NCBI RefSeq assembly: GCF_014805685.1 | Contig: NC_060886.1 | Span: forward strand, 28,315,862-28,379,861 | Direction of reading: 5' to 3' | DNA length: 64,000 nt | Origin: Silurus meridionalis | Lineage: Eukaryota; Chordata; Actinopteri; Siluriformes; Siluridae | Shown here: positions 1 through 15,300 of the stretch, in pieces | How positions within the stretch are numbered: the stretch's first letter is position 1 | How the letters are laid out: each line of letters starts with the position of its first letter | Notes under the pieces: model-generated | The model's input: the letters and a program-made list of their open reading frames with translations, nothing else | Told to the model about the DNA's origin: nothing | Databases searched by the model: none | Made by a program: the position numbers and the translations under genes

Positions 1-238
1 CCATTTCGGCATAAAAATAGATGTTTATTCCTCGAGTTTATCATCAACCAAAATTTGGATTTGGCTTTAAAATGACCTTTTTAAACAAAAATGAAACCTC
101 CTTGCATGATATGTTTAGACTTTACGTGTTGCGTTCGTGTACAAGGACACGTTTTCTCTCTCTTTTCTTTGCCGTCGTGCCGCCCTTGGTACATTACTGG
201 CCATTTAAAAAAAAAAAAAAAAAAAAAAGGTTCTGTAC

Positions 239-396
239 CCCTTGGATGAGTGCAGGCCGTGGGACCGTGGAGTAAAAGGTGCTCCTGATGACCTTTACCA
301 CTTCAGAGACGTATCTGAAGAGCAACAGAATCGCGCCGAAACTCAGCACCAGTGAGAACAGGAAGATCAGGAAAATCTGCCAGTATGGGGTCTGAC
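239..396 (-). CDS. ifnar1: ifnar1-like exon 6: transmembrane segment
   Basis: The acceptor reads TTAAAG. It encodes 'QTPYWQIFLIFLFSLVLSFG' followed by 'AILLLFRYVSEVVKV' and 'TFYSTVPRPALIQG'. The hydrophobic stretch is about 21 residues. The end at 239 uses a non-consensus GTACAG donor, chosen because it gives phase 0 as in the other TM exons here. An alternative GTAAAG donor also lies in phase 0 after 'YVSEV'. A long poly-A run (plus strand) follows at about 209-228. Confidence 0.6.
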
Positions 397-3300
397 CTTT
401 AACACAAATATCAATTGTTTAAAGAAATGACAAGAAAACACAAAATGCATCATGTGTCCAACAGCACCATTACATGGACCTTACCGCCCAATGGACCTTT
501 GTCAGTGATCTTGCCGGCAATGAACCATATTGGCCATGGACCTTACTGGTGTTGGGCCTTGGTGCCAGTAAGCCCTACTGGCAATGGGCTTTATGGGCAA
601 TGGATCTTGCCGGTGCTAGACCTTGCAGGCAATGAACCTTACTGGCTCTGGATCTTACTGGCAAAGGACCCTGCTGGCAATGGATCTTGCTGGCAATGGA
701 TCTCACTGGCTTTGTCAGTGATCTTGCCGGCAATGAACCATACTGGCAATGGATCTTACTGGTGCTGGATAAAACAAGCAATGGATCTCCCTTGGCAATG
801 GACCCTACTGACACTGGACCTTACTGGCGCTGGGCCTTGGTGCCAGTGAACCCTACTGGCAATGGGCTTTATGGGCAATGGATCTTGCCGGTGCTAGACC
901 TTGCAGGCAATGAACCTTACTGGCTCTGGACCTTACTGGCAATGGAGCTTACTGGTGCAGGACCCTGCTGGCAATCTCACTGGCTCTAGATCTTATTGGT
1001 TTAGAACCTTGTTGGCAATGGACCTCAATGAAAATGAACCTTGCTGGCAATTAACCTTACTGGTGCAGGACCTTGCTGACACTGGACCTCACTAAAAAAT
1101 GAACCAATATCAATAAAGGTTCAAAAGTCCATGGTTAAAAGTCTTGTCTTGTTGTTTTGTCGTAAAGGGACACACCTGGACATTTATTTTTTGCAAATCC
1201 GATGTAAAGAAAATGTAAATTACCCCCTAATAAGCAAGAAAACTACTAACACAGAGACTTCTCCATTCACTTTCCAATGCTTTCCAAGACATCGCAAACA
1301 AAGTCATTAATCCCGTATTAGTCAGGTTTCCTCTCCTTATTTGTTTGGTGTTATTTTTAATACAGGCAGACACTACGGGATTATCTTTAAAAAAATAAAA
1401 ATGTACTAGTATGCAAGTTTCATGGGTGGAAAAAAACGAATCACGTCCATAAATAGACGACACGTCTTGTTGCGCAAGAGGTAGCACGTCGGCATGAAGC
1501 AGGAGGAGCATCCATGCAAATCACAACTCTGACACTCCCAGGTTCCAGCTATATGACTGTGTGTGTGTGTGTGTGTGGGAGGCTTCACTGCATCTTGGGT
1601 CCCACAGAAACTCGCGAGATGATTCAGAATCGGCAAGTCGATGCGAAAACTCGAATGCTGATAAGTCACTTAATACACAGGACCCTACTATCGTACCAAG
1701 GACCAGGGGGAAAAATATCACAATGCTTATTATAAGCAGGTTACTTGTGTTAAAGTTGATTATTATTCTTTTATTAGAGATTAATAAAAAGTTACTTTAA
1801 GCTTTATATTAATTAGGCAATACTCTGGCACTCTATTGTGTAAAATATTAGTTTGGGCGTGAGAAGCAAAGCTGATTTTTTTTCCCCCAGAGTTCAGAGT
1901 CCAAAATATTATGACCATAAATGAGTGGAACCATGAGGACGTTAATGATAATATAATTTATTTTCAGCCCTCAATCGAGTTTGAGATTTGACCCTTCATT
2001 GGAAAATCAGCTGTAAAGGTCCTTTCTCATGTGTATGATTATAATTATATTATTATTTCTATTATTGTTTAGGTTTAGGTCTAAGTATCACATTTTTAAG
2101 GTGTTGTGTATTTGGGGTATTGAAGTAGGTTTGCAAAATGGTGGAAAATTTCCGGAAAATGTCCTAAAAACGAAGAATTTGGGAAATTTTTTTCAGGAAT
2201 TTATGGGAATTATATAGAAATTTTAATGAATTTATATAAACTGTTTCATATACAAACAAACTTTTTGTTTGGTCATAAACTGACATGCATACAGACTGAT
2301 ACAGATAAATTTTTTTACTTTAATTGTTAGTATAATGTTGTATTTTGTTTGTAATTTATGTAAATAATCGCCAAGATGGAATTTTTTTTATGTTGTGTGC
2401 AGGATTATTATTATTATTATTGTGTGTTGTAGGGGCGTGGCCTCAGTAGGCCTCGGGTAAATGTGCTGTGTGCATGTGATAGGTCAAGGTCCAGAAATGT
2501 GTCAAAATTCAACTCAAATTGCATTAAATCTGGTTGTTTAGATTATCCTGCAAGATTTATTTTTTTATCTGCAATGTTGTAAATTCCCAGTTTATTCCAC
2601 GAAAAGTTTCCGGTCTTAAAAATTACTGAAATCTTTCAACCCTAACAACAAGTGCCACATACAGTAGGTACACATCATTTGCTGGTTCTGATCATTTTGT
2701 GACGTCTACACGTACTTCCTCTTTTTATTTTGCCATATCTCTGACCGATGAATGAACTTTGAGCTTTTGCGGGCAGGCCTGCACGCCACTCAGATAAGTT
2801 GTATTTGCCTTTTTTGTTTGTTTGCGAAAGTGCAATGGAAAAGCAAACCTGTCCATACAACAAACAAACCTTTTATAAGAGCTTTCTAAAATGTTTAAAC
2901 GCCACAATTTTTTAAGCTCTTTTTAATGTCGTCAGATTTAGAACCCGAGTCTGTATTCTTTAAGAGCAGAATAACCCAAATATATATAAAAAATATATAT
3001 AATATATATATAATGAAAAAATTTTAATATTTGGTGAATTTTTTATTTTTTTCCCTTGAAATGTTTTTATTTTTTAAACCATTTCTGTTTTCTTCGCTTG
3101 TTGTAAACTTACCATCTGTCTGAGTGCAGTAGGTGGGGCTGAAATCACTGATCTTCTTGTAATAGTCATCCACAGACTTCACTCTTACACAATACCAGGT
3201 CCAGTTCTCCAGCTCAGGCAGAATCACCACATTATTGGCACTTGTTACATTATTAGGCTGTTGTGAAATGAGAAAGAATGAGAGAGGGAGAAAAAAAAAT

Positions 3301-6300
3301 GTAGATGAAAACATGGCCAGCGCTGCCCTTCTTACAGAGAATCCGATTCAGAATCTGTTTGAAAGGGGTTTCTGTCAATCTAAAAAACAAAACTAAAAAA
3401 AAACGTAATCCTGGTCATTACCATGACAATTAGGGGTCGAATGATTCATCGGTTTTGCAAATTAATCCTGAAATATCGGCAAAAATTCATAGCGATAGTT
3501 TTTCCGGGTTGCGTTAAATAGTACGAGAGCGGCTTCTAGAGGCGAATCACTTCATCATTTATTTGGAGTGTTACGTTTTGTTTTAGTTTGAATGCACGTC
3601 TTCAATTTTTCGTTAATATTTATTGATATAATTCATATATTCATATTTATTTCATTTAGAACTATTTACTATTTTAAATCGAGTGTTATGTTTGCGTTTT
3701 TATAATTTTTTTTACATTTTCTAAGATGATTATTAGGGTATTAGCAAGCACAATCCAACCTAGATATTGGTATTGGTAAAATTCACGTCAATCAGTCGAC
3801 TTTGAATAACAATCCCTTATTTATTATTTGGGGCTGTCATTCGATTTAAATATTTGATCGTGATTAATCACACGATCATCACGAGTTAACTTGTGATTAA
3901 TCAAAACTAAATTGCATATTTGTATTTGTTCTAAATGTACCTTAACTTTTTTAATACTCTAATCAACATGGGCATGGACAAATACGGATGCCTTATGCAA
4001 ACGTATGTTTATTATTAGTCAAACCAAACTCAACATAGAGCATTAAGACAAATTATTCTTGTAAATGTTTTAAAGTGATTATTGTGTTTTAAATTACATA
4101 AATCATCAGGACACCAAACGAAATTTTGCGTCGTGTTGCGTTAAAGGTTTTAATTTCGCCTCTTTAATACTGAATTTAGTTTGATTGGGAAAAATAGAAT
4201 GGCAAGAGAAAGTCAGAATTGTGCAAAAATATGTAAGAACTGAAAGAAATAAAGTCGGAATTGGAAGAAAAAAATTGAAATTGGAAGAAAAAAAAAAGTC
4301 AGAATTGCAAGGAAAATAAATTTGGAATTGCAAGAAAAAAGTCAGAATCTCAAGAAATAAAGTCGGAATTTGCAAGAAATTAAGTAGGAATATGCGAGAA
4401 ATTAAGTAGGAATATGCGAGAAATTAAGTAGGAATTTGCGAATAAAGTCGGAATTTGCGAGAAATAAAGTCGGAATTTGCGAGAAATAAAGTCGAAATTT
4501 GCGAGAAAAGAATCTATAATTCGGAAAAAAACAGGTGTAAAGAATTTTAAAAGGGAACAAGCATTATACAACTGATGGACTCAGTAGAATGAGGTTGTTC
4601 AAAATCGAAAGCACAATCCAGCTCAGCCTGCTGAACTGGTAAAAAAAAAAATGAGGTCAATTGTCTGTTATGATCATATTAGCAACACTACATATCATGT
4701 ACACTATATTTGGAACATTAGGAGGACGTTCTTTCTCTTTCAAAACTAATTTAATCAGCATAGCACGGCTTCCGTGAATTGTTAGGAAAATTCCTTTGAG
4801 ATTTTGGCTCATGTTGACATCATTGAGTCATCCTAAAAAATTTCCGGCGATCGCTTCCATGCTGCAAATACCGTTCTACTGCATCCTGAAATTTCCAAAT
4901 TCGAAAATAGATTTAAAACTTGTGGCTGTGAAGTCTGAGACATTCTCTGTGTACCTTAGTAGAATCCAAAGATTTGACTTTCAGTTGCCAAGTTCTGGTG
5001 CCTATTATGGTGTCTGATTCCTGTTCTCAGCTGACAAAAGTGAAATCATATATTGTCTCGATGGTTGGTTATGCATTAAGCCATGCCTTTCTGCTTACTA
5101 CCCAGTACAGAGTGCTGATGCAGCCTCTCTCATTAACCAGACGTTTCTGTTTTGTACAGAACTGCTGTCCACTTTTATTATAATTTTTTTACGCTTTATT
5201 TATTGTTTTCTGTAGGATTTTTTTTTTTTATCTAAGCACTTTGTAAAGATAAAACATGCATCATGGAAAGACAAAAAAAAAAGAAGACAGAAAAACATCA
5301 AGGTTGTGCAGATGTGTGTGTTTTGTAGTTTGTGGTCAGAATGTGGGGCAGGGTGGATTTTATTTTTATTCGATTTGAGAAGTGAAAGCATGAAAAGACA
5401 CAGAGAGAGGAAAAAAAAATACATTTGGATCGTGAGCGCCATCTCCTTTTAGTGTCCTGTTCACGCATGACTTTTGATAGTAGATGAAAGAGAGAGCAAG
5501 GACATGTATGAGGACAGTGTGACAGCAGTCTGACATCACACTGTCCTCATACATGTCCTTGCTCTCTCTTTCATGTGGAACTACATCAAGGATCGGCTCT
5601 GAGCCCTTTCCTGTTTGCATTGGTGATAAACAGGTTGAAGGACGGGGTCAGACAGGAGTCTCCGTGGACTATGATGTTTGCGGATGTTATGCGGATATTA
5701 TGATTTGTGGTGAGTGTAGGGAGCAGGTTGAGAAGAGCCTGGAGAGGTGGAGGTATGTGCTGGAGAGAAGGGGAATGAAAGTCAGTAGGAGTGAGACAGA
5801 GTACATGTGTGTGAATGAGAGGGAGGGCAGTGGAGGGGTGCGGTTGCAGGGAGAAGAGGTGGAGAAGTTGGAGGAGTTTAGGTACTTGGGGTCAACAGTG
5901 CAAAGTAATGGAGAGTGTGTTAGAGAAGTGAAGAGAAGAGTGCAGGCAGGGTGGAGTGGGTGAAGAAGAGTGTTAGCAGGAGTGATTTGTGATAGAAGAG
6001 TATCTGTAAGAGTGAAAGGGAAAGTTTATAGGACTGTGGTGAGACCTGAGATGTTGTATGGTTTAGAGACAGTGGCATTGAGTAAAAGACAGGAGGTGGA
6101 GCTGGAGGTAGCAGAGCTGAAGATGTTGGGAGTGACGAGGATGGACAGGATTAGAAACTAGTTTATTAGACAGACAGCGCATGAGAGACGTTTGGAGACA
6201 AGGTAAGGGTGGCAAAATTGATATGGTTTAGACATGTGCAGAGAAGGGACATGGAGTATATCGGTAGGAGAATGCTGAGGATGGAGCCACCAGGAAGGAG

Positions 6301-9300
6301 AAAAGAGGAAGGCCAAGGAGAAGGTTTATGGATGAGGTGAGTGAAGACATGCAGGTAGCTGGTTTAAAAGAGGCAGATGTAGAGAACCGAGTAGTATGGA
6401 TGATCAGAGTGGTGGCCCCTAACGGACGTACAGGGTTTTAGATTTTATTTTTTAAATGCGTAGCAATACATGAACGTATTACGTGGCAGACCGGAAGTTT
6501 GTCTCTGCCTCGCATTTGTCACACTTTATTTTATTCACATATTTTTTATTATTAAACTTAAAAACATAAAAATGCCAGGAATATATATATTAAAAAAAAA
6601 ATTTAAAGGAGAAAATCCTGACATTTCCGCATATCGAGGCAGTGAATAATTGAAAGATGGAAAGTATGCTGGAATAAGTAGAACAGTTAAGGTAGAGTTA
6701 TATACACATCTGTATTACCCAGCCAGGGTCTTACAAATGTGAACAATTAAATTAGATTTTTCTATTTATTTAATCCATTTAATTTGTGCTGATCTAATCA
6801 AATACTTAATTTAATCAAAATAAAATAAAAATGTGCAATATTGCATTCATTCAATTTATTCTATATTATTTTTTAGATATTCAATTTGTTAACAATTTCT
6901 TTTTATTTGATATTATTATTAAACCATGCAGGCATTTTATTTTAAATTGTTTTATATATACATGTGTGTGTGTGTGTGTGTACATATACACACCTGCATT
7001 AAGGAGCCCCTTTTCCAGTACTGTATAAAGTAGTACATATTGGGCAGCAGTTCTCTCATGGAGCCATTTGTGTAGGACCGAGGGTCCAAAATGTCAACCT
7101 GCAGCAATCCATCAACAGGGGTGATGTTCACAGAGGACGGAGGCCCGATCACAGCTGCAGAGGTTTGACAAAAAGGTGAGGAAAGCGTGAGAGAGAACGA
7201 AACCCCGTGACATGACAACAAAACCTCGAGCGTGACAACAAACCTAAACAATGTGACCACAAAACGAGGCATGACGACAAAAGCTGAGATGTGAGCAAAT
7301 TTTGAAATCCCACAATAAGTATGAAAACACCCGAAACACAAACATCGCCTGCTCAGCTACAGCTGCCTGAAAAAGACGTTTCTGAAAGATAGAAATCCTG
7401 AAAATTCCACGATTCGAAGGTGTTTAAATAAAAAGATCCAAACAATTTATAGGAAAATGTTACAGCTATATTAGAGGTCGACCGATACGAGTTTTACTGA
7501 GCAACAAAATTATAATAACAATTAAATCAGTCACTTTTTAACTGTATTATTTTGCATGCATGTCAGCTTATGACTACGGCTGAAATGATTCCTTGAGTAA
7601 CTCGAATACAAAAAAGCACCGAGGGAAATTATTTGCTTTGTTTTCGTCGATTTAACTACACACGGAGGACTGCGTTTCCCCACAGACCATTATTACCGAC
7701 GCACCAATCTATATTAAGTGGGACTACCCTTTGCTTACAAAGCAGCATCAACACTTCTAGGTGCACTTGCGCACCGTTTCTGAAGGAACTCTGAAGGTAG
7801 GTTGGATATGGGGATGATTTCTGGATGTAGGCTGCAGTACTGTATATTTATAATCCTGTTTTTGAAGAACATCTGAGGTAATAAGCGGGGGAAGAAAAAA
7901 AAGCTTTTTCTACTGAAGCCTACTATTTGTCTCTCTGACAGAATTTCGAATAAAAATCTTACCGTCTCTATCAGGACAGAAATCCAGGATGACCCAAGGT
8001 GAGACATCCGAGCCGATTTGAGACCTCACGCGCAGCAGCCACATGCCCAGGTAATGCAGCTCTGCCGAGGAAAAATCGCAGGAGTAGTCGGGGGACGAGT
8101 CGCACACTGACCTCCAGTCCTGCCTGCTCTTGGGCTTTTTCTTCTTAAACTTCCTGCGATCAGAAGGAAACATTTTATTCAGAAACATTCATTCAGGAAA
8201 TGATGGCTAGGTACAGTACGAGCTTTATGCTAGCTTAGCAAAGGAGAAGACTATTAGCCAGGCGCATCTGTCTCCTTTGCCATTAGGTGGCAGTAGTGTG
8301 TATTCAGCATCCAATCAGAAATACCGAAAGATATAGAACTGTGAATATATAAACAAATGTTTTTTAAATATTTATGATTAATATAAATAAATCTAATTTC
8401 ATTACTAACATTGCAGATTTTCCGCTGTTTTGCTTTTTTTTTTTCTTGTTTTCTGTGTTTTTCTTGTTCATTAATTCGCTAAGCTTGGTGTGTCCCAGGC
8501 TTCTTATCATTTGTAGCTAAATTTAACATATGTATTTCATTTGATGATACTTTTAAAAAAAGAATGAGAAAAAATTTGCAGAAAGAATAAGTAACTTATA
8601 GGAACTTTGTTAGCGAGCCTTTAACCAGCTGCTAACAAGTGCACTGATTAGAGGCTTGTGATATTCAAGAAATGTTTAATTTAAGCGAGTTTCTGCATCA
8701 CATCTTATTAATTGTTACATTTTATGAGACGAAGGGGAGAAATAAAAAAAGAAAATCGTCCAAACACATCAGCCAAAAGAAATTAGCAAAAAAATGTGTT
8801 ATAACAGGGATACCAATAAAGAATAAACTGAACCCGGATGCTGTACGAAATCTGTAACACTAAACCACTCTAACACTAAATACTGTAAAGCTGCAATGCA
8901 CTAACACTGTACTCTATTGCTATAACACTGTAAAGCTACAACCCTCCAACACAGTAACACTAATATTTAACCCAGTAATGCTGTAACACTAATGCTGTAA
9001 CACTAATCCTGTAACGCTTCTCCACTGCATCACTGCAACACTGTAACACTGTGAAGCTGCAATGCTGAAACACTAACACTGTAACCCCTCAAGCTGCAAC
9101 AATGTAGCACAAAAACTGCAACACAACACTGTAACACTGTGAAGCTGCAATGCAGAAATTCTAACACTGTAACTCTTCAACACTGCAAGGCTTCAACGCT
9201 GCAACACTGTAATGCTGCATCACTGTGAAGATGCAATGCTATAATAAATGACTATTATGCTATTTAGAGTAACAGGCTTACGCGATCTGGTTGTGTTTCT

Positions 9301-12300
9301 TATCATGAGTTGTAGCCCTTAAGGGGAACTAAATAACAATCTTGTGGTTTCAAATCGCGGCCTCGGTATCAGATCATGGATGCAAAAATGCAACAAAGGA
9401 AACACTTTTAACAGTATAAGCAAACAGCATATGACAATCAGAAAGACATACGGGCTATTCATCAGCTGCAGCGTGCAGATATCGGCCTGAGCTATGTTGT
9501 GGTTACACTGTAACACATATAATATTGACCTTTAATTCAGTTTCTGGAGGGCAAAATTTTGTTCCTCCTTATTGTAAGTTGCAATGCTGTAACACTGATG
9601 CTACAACACTCAAACAGTGCAAAGTTGCAAAGCTGCAATGATGTAACACTGTAATGCTGTTACACTAACACTTTAACGCTGTAACACTAAACCTATACCG
9701 CTGTTACTCTCTAAGACACTGTAAAGCTGTAACACTAACACTGATGTGCTGAAATACTGTAACACTGAAACCATAATACTGTAACACCGATGTGCTGGAA
9801 TACTGTAACACTGACACCGTAATTCTGTAACACTTAAACGCTGAAATACTGTAACATAGACACCGTAATGCTGTAACACTGGTACGCTGGAATACTGTAA
9901 CACTGACACAGTAATGCTGTAACACTGATACACTGGAATACTGTGACACTGACATTGTAATGCTGTAACATTGATATGCTGGACTACTGTAACACAGACA
10001 CTGTAATGCTGTAACACTGATACACTGAAATACTTAACACTGAATACTGTAACACTGAATACTGTAACACTGCCACATTGTAACACTAAAATTCTGCAAT
10101 GCTGTTATACATGTCTATGCTATTAAGCTGGAACAAAATTTAGCCTTTGAGGGAACTAAATAATAACGTTAACATTTTATATCCGAGGTTAATATCATAT
10201 CGTGGCCTCGGGCTCAGAGCTCTGATGCAAAAAATGCAACCAACCCTGTCTGAGGTTTACAGGAAGTACAAACAAACAGCATATGACAATCCAAAAGACA
10301 AAAGTGCTATTCATCAGATGCAGTGTGCAGATATCGTCTTACGCCATATACTGCGTCGTGAAGGTAACGTTGCCTTTTGGTGCCTGCTCCGGATCCCAGG
10401 CCCATTTCAGCACGTAGTTCATGTTGAGTGTCTGAATGGTGACATTATGGGGGGCTCTTAATGCACCACACACTGTGGACACAAACAGAAATATTTACAG
10501 TTAATAATAATACAGGAATAGCAATTATGGAGTTTTCATGTAACGGTATGATTATTGGTAAAATTGACTTTGAACAAACAAAAAAATCTTCATTGAAAAA
10601 ATCCATCCAGACGGTTCGTTTCTCCGAAAACATTCAGCTGAAATAACATTTTTTCAGATGACCGTTCGCTCTCTAAATAACGTTACCAAAGATAGACATA
10701 TTCCTCGGTACATTGTCTTGTTGTATGGTGAAGTCGGGTTCCAGACGAAATTGCATGGTATGGTATGCAAAGTATGGACTGGCAACCATGTTGGTTCAGG
10801 ATTCCGTTCGCTTTTCCGGTTTTCCAAAAACAACCACAAAACTTACCCTTGCACCTGCTTGTTTGATTGTGGGGTGAGGCAAACTTCTAACATTTTCTCT
10901 CCTGGTCTCTATATTACATACGTTCTTCTATTTAGGCCAAACGTTTTTAAGTTGGACTGTCCACAAAAACGTTCTTCTACACATTCACTGTCCAAGTGTG
11001 TCTCTAATGGACACGATTTTTCTACACGTTATATAAATTGTAGGTACCCTAGATTGCAAAAACTGGAAAAAAAAAAATACATAATGCACCTTAAAGTTTG
11101 TAATTAGAGACGTGATCATTTAGAGAAAAAAACGTTCAAGTGCTACATCTTGGGGAGAAAAAATAAAAAATAAAAACCACATACATGAAATCCATGAGCA
11201 TGCGTCTATGGTCAGATTGTTTCCGATAAAACTTCAAATGAAAATCGAAATGTGGGTAAATTGATCAACAGCTACGTATCGAGTAGACACAAGGTTTATT
11301 GTGCAAATAGGCACATGTAATTTTTGGGTGGATGCTGCATATTGATGTTGATTCCAGACTTGAGTACAAAATAATTGCAGTTGCTCTTCATTACTCAATT
11401 TGTTTCCCTTCTTGCTGTATGACTCATTTTGACATTTTTCCTGAGGTGATTTAAAGTCGCACGGGGTTCGGCGCTCCTATTGGTTCTCGGGTTTGACGGT
11501 GATCGTAGGAAAAGAAAAGCAGAAAAGTGTTGGAGAAAAGGAAAAGAATTGTCGCGACTGCTGAACACGTCGAACCAGCGATCAAAGACTTTCGGCTTCT
11601 AGGAATCTTTGTACGATTTCCTACATTTGTCCCAGTTGACCAAATCGTGGCCAAAATAGCATGCCAACACACACACACTGCTATAAAAATGCTAATCGTT
11701 TTCACATCCTACCCTGGCATTCATGTAAATTCCTTTCAGCATAACTTTCTCATTTCATGTCCACTTAACTTCCATTTAACTATGTTAATAAAAACACTTT
11801 AAACAAATGCATGTCAATTGGAGGCCGATCTGTTCAAAAGGTATCGAAATGTTTAATTATTTTCTTAAATTATTATTATTATTTTTATTATTTTCTAACC
11901 ATAAAAAAAAAAAACAGGTAATGCAGCTACACTGTATAAAATACTAAAAAGTTGATTCCAATACACACATCAGGACTGTGGTTTGTGTAGAAATGTAGCT
12001 TTGAGGGGAAAAAAAAACTCAAATCCTGGCAAATAAACAAACAGTCAACAAGCGGAAACTAAGCATTGTGTTACTTTCGAGCCTCTGAGCATTGTGAGTA
12101 ATACCCGGAAACTTCATGTTGAAAAAAAACAAATAAAAAACTTGTGAGGGAGAAGTTTCCGGCATCGAGACATGTTTGTTCACCTCGTGATTTCGAGTTA
12201 CACAATCGCAGTTTGTGGTGGGTTCAGCAGGCTGCTCGATTCTGACGCACAGTGCATCCGAGTGCACAGTGAACTACGAGAATACGCATTTTATTACCGA

Positions 12301-15300
12301 GACGAAACGGTGCTGAAGACTAAACAGTGCTAATGCTGAAGACGGTGAAATTCTAGGAGAATTCAACACCTTCAACCCACCTACTGTATTATTAGTCAAA
12401 TCAAGAAAAGCTTCCTCTAGTGTTTTAGCTAATTACAGTGTAATAAAGTGTCATAATACACAAAGGGCATCGGTGTAAAATTAAACAAAAAAAACCCCAG
12501 GACACTTTCAGCTGACATTTTATACCAGAATGGAAATAGGATTAGCTTTCAATGCAAATCAAGTGTATGATTTGATTAAAAGTCTAGTGATACTATTGTC
12601 TAACTGGATGTCTAGAAATAGCAATCAAGCTCATGTACACCTTCGACCTCAAAAGTTATTCTGATCTTAGACGCATTTTACACACAGGGTTCCTACACAA
12701 TTGTAACATAGTCCGACCACTTTTAACATTCGAAACAACGACTTCAAATTCCAACTATGACATGCCGTCTATTCCAACAATCATCGCCTCTAGAGGCTGC
12801 TATCATACTGTATAGTGCAACCCGGAAAAACTATCTGAATGGATTTTTGCCAATGGTTTCAGCTAGTTACAACTCTATAGTAATGAATCTACAGTATTGT
12901 ATAGACTATTGTCGTATAGCTGAACCAGAGCTTGAAATTCTATTTAAATATGATACGATCTCTGATGTATACTTTCAATCCTACAAAAACAGAAGAATTG
13001 TTCATGTACAATTTACCAAAAAACTACAAAACAGTATTAAAGTCATTAACAAAAACATTTACACGTCCACACTAATACTTTTTTTTTCATTTAAACGCAT
13101 GTTTTCCAGATTTATCCTGTTTTCTGTATTAGAGTAGCATTTCTTGAGTTATGTCTTATATATAGATATATAGATTATATATAGATATAGATATATATAC
13201 ATAGAATATAAATTTACATGGCAGAGGTAGAGCTGCATCTTTGTAAAGACACCACAGGAAAATAGCTTTTTTTTTGGACAACAAAGGCTTGTTTGTGAAA
13301 GAACCTTGTGTAAAAAAATGTCAAAAGGCTTTTACTGGTGATTTGCATAATTTCCTTAATTGCAGACCTCAGTGCGTAGGATTCTTGTGCAATATTTACG
13401 TTTGATAAAACTGCTGACTGCAAGTTCAGCAAGTTATATAGTAATAAATTTGGTTTGTTGTTTGAAGAGGGTAATGTTAAACGAAAGAAACCTCCAGAAT
13501 CCATCTCAAAGATTCCCAAGCTGAACCATCTACAGTAATCTCTGGTATCTTAAGACCTGATCTTATGGAGCAATTTAACACTGTGGTCTCAACTATATTT
13601 GATTTTTTTTTTTTTTTTTTAAAGCAAGGAAGCATTTTCTATGACAGGGTTCTTCTAAATGTATCTCCCCAACTTCCAAACTCACCTGCCTGTAATTTTC
13701 TGGTGAACCTTAAAGACTATGGTTAGCTCATGTAGGTGTGTTTGATTAGGGTTGGGTGATTTCAAGAACCTTAATGTACGCTCATGGTTCATTTAAACTG
13801 AGACCTTTCCCATTATGATGGTCTAGAACTGCCTGATGCTGGGACATAACTATTTCCCTCAGGAATCAAGTAAAGAACTCTGTATATATGTATACAACTG
13901 ATATCTTTAATAATGATGGAACTATAATGGACATGATCATAGGTTCCCTTAGGAATCTGGTTCCTCACAAGGTTTCGTTTCAGGTCATCTCCTCACCACA
14001 GTAACCTCTTGCTCGTACATTTAGGGATTGACATAAAGAATAATTTCCAGTACGAATGAAAATTTATATTAAAAAAAAATTTATTTACTCTGTATAAACA
14101 AATCGAGTTGAATCGAACAAAAGGCCAAAAATCTTCAAAACTTCATTGATGAACGTGGGCAGGAATTAAAAGTTACTTTATACCATTACAACATTATATT
14201 AGAATTTGCCAAGTTGCAATGTTATAATATTTTAAGAATTTAAAGCTCTGGTTTAAGAACAATCACATTTATTGTACTATAGACTTTTACAATGCTGGAT
14301 CTGAAGCTGGTCATAATTTTTTCCAAAACGGATCTTTTCTATTGAATTTTTTATTTTCTCTCCCCCCCCATTTTCTATTCTATTCTATTTTCTATTGCTG
14401 AAATTGCATACAATAATATCTGTGAAAACTAAAACCATAAAATGCATTTAATTGTCATATTACATTAAAATGCAAATATATAAATAGTAACACTCAAAAT
14501 GTATATAAAAAAAAAGAGTTGCATACAAAATGTATTTGTTAAAAACAGGACACTTCCTATAAACAGCACGTCGTGTCAGTGATTCGCCTCTAGAGGCTGC
14601 TATCGTACTGTATAGCGCAACCCGGAAAAACTATCTGAATGGATTTTTGCCAATAGTTCCAGCTAGTTACAACTCTATAGTATTGTATCTACAGTATTGT
14701 TTAGAGTATTGTCGTATAGCTGAACCAGAGTTTTATATTCTATTTAAATATGACAACATTACAAACAAGAGTAACTTTGGCAACCCGGCAATCAAATATA
14801 ATGATGTAATGGTAACACTAACACTTATTTCTTGCCCTAAAAGAAGTAAAATATTTGGCCTTTCGGAACAAAACGTTCGAGCACCTCGATGCTATATTAT
14901 GCAACATAAAATCATGCATTTATTTATTTATTTATTTTACTCAAATGGAGTATCTGGTTTGTCAGTATGTTATGTCCAATTAATGCCATACATAGTCCTT
15001 ATATTAATCCCTAATGCTCAAGACAGAGATTATCGTGGCAAGGAGATGGTTTGAAAAAAACCTTTTAAGGAACCCGATTCATAATGGAACCTATGCTCAT
15101 CTGGGTGACACCAAATTTCCATTATAGGTCAATCATGGTTTAGGTTCTAAACTGTTTACTGATGTAGATTAGATCACGTCTTCCTCATGCAGACAGATTG
15201 ATTCCTTAGGGATTTCCTAGTACTTTAAGATTCACTGAACCAGAACTTACCTGCATTAGTTAAACAGATTACAGAGTTATGTTTACCATTGATTTATAAA

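Noticed and set aside
415..989. Plus and minus ORFs of 79-144 codons
   Set aside because: They lie wholly in a minisatellite and read as repeated peptides.
9673..10086. Minus ORFs of Val/Ser/Tyr/Gln-rich repeats
   Set aside because: Artefact of the CTGTAACACTG tandem array.
8870..10095. CRISPR-like direct repeats
   Set aside because: Units are short, contiguous and degenerate with no unique spacers; eukaryotic minisatellite.
10658..11107. 149-codon plus-strand ORF in ifnar1-like intron 1
   Set aside because: No recognisable domain, AT-rich codons and poly-Lys end; chance ORF or decayed repeat.
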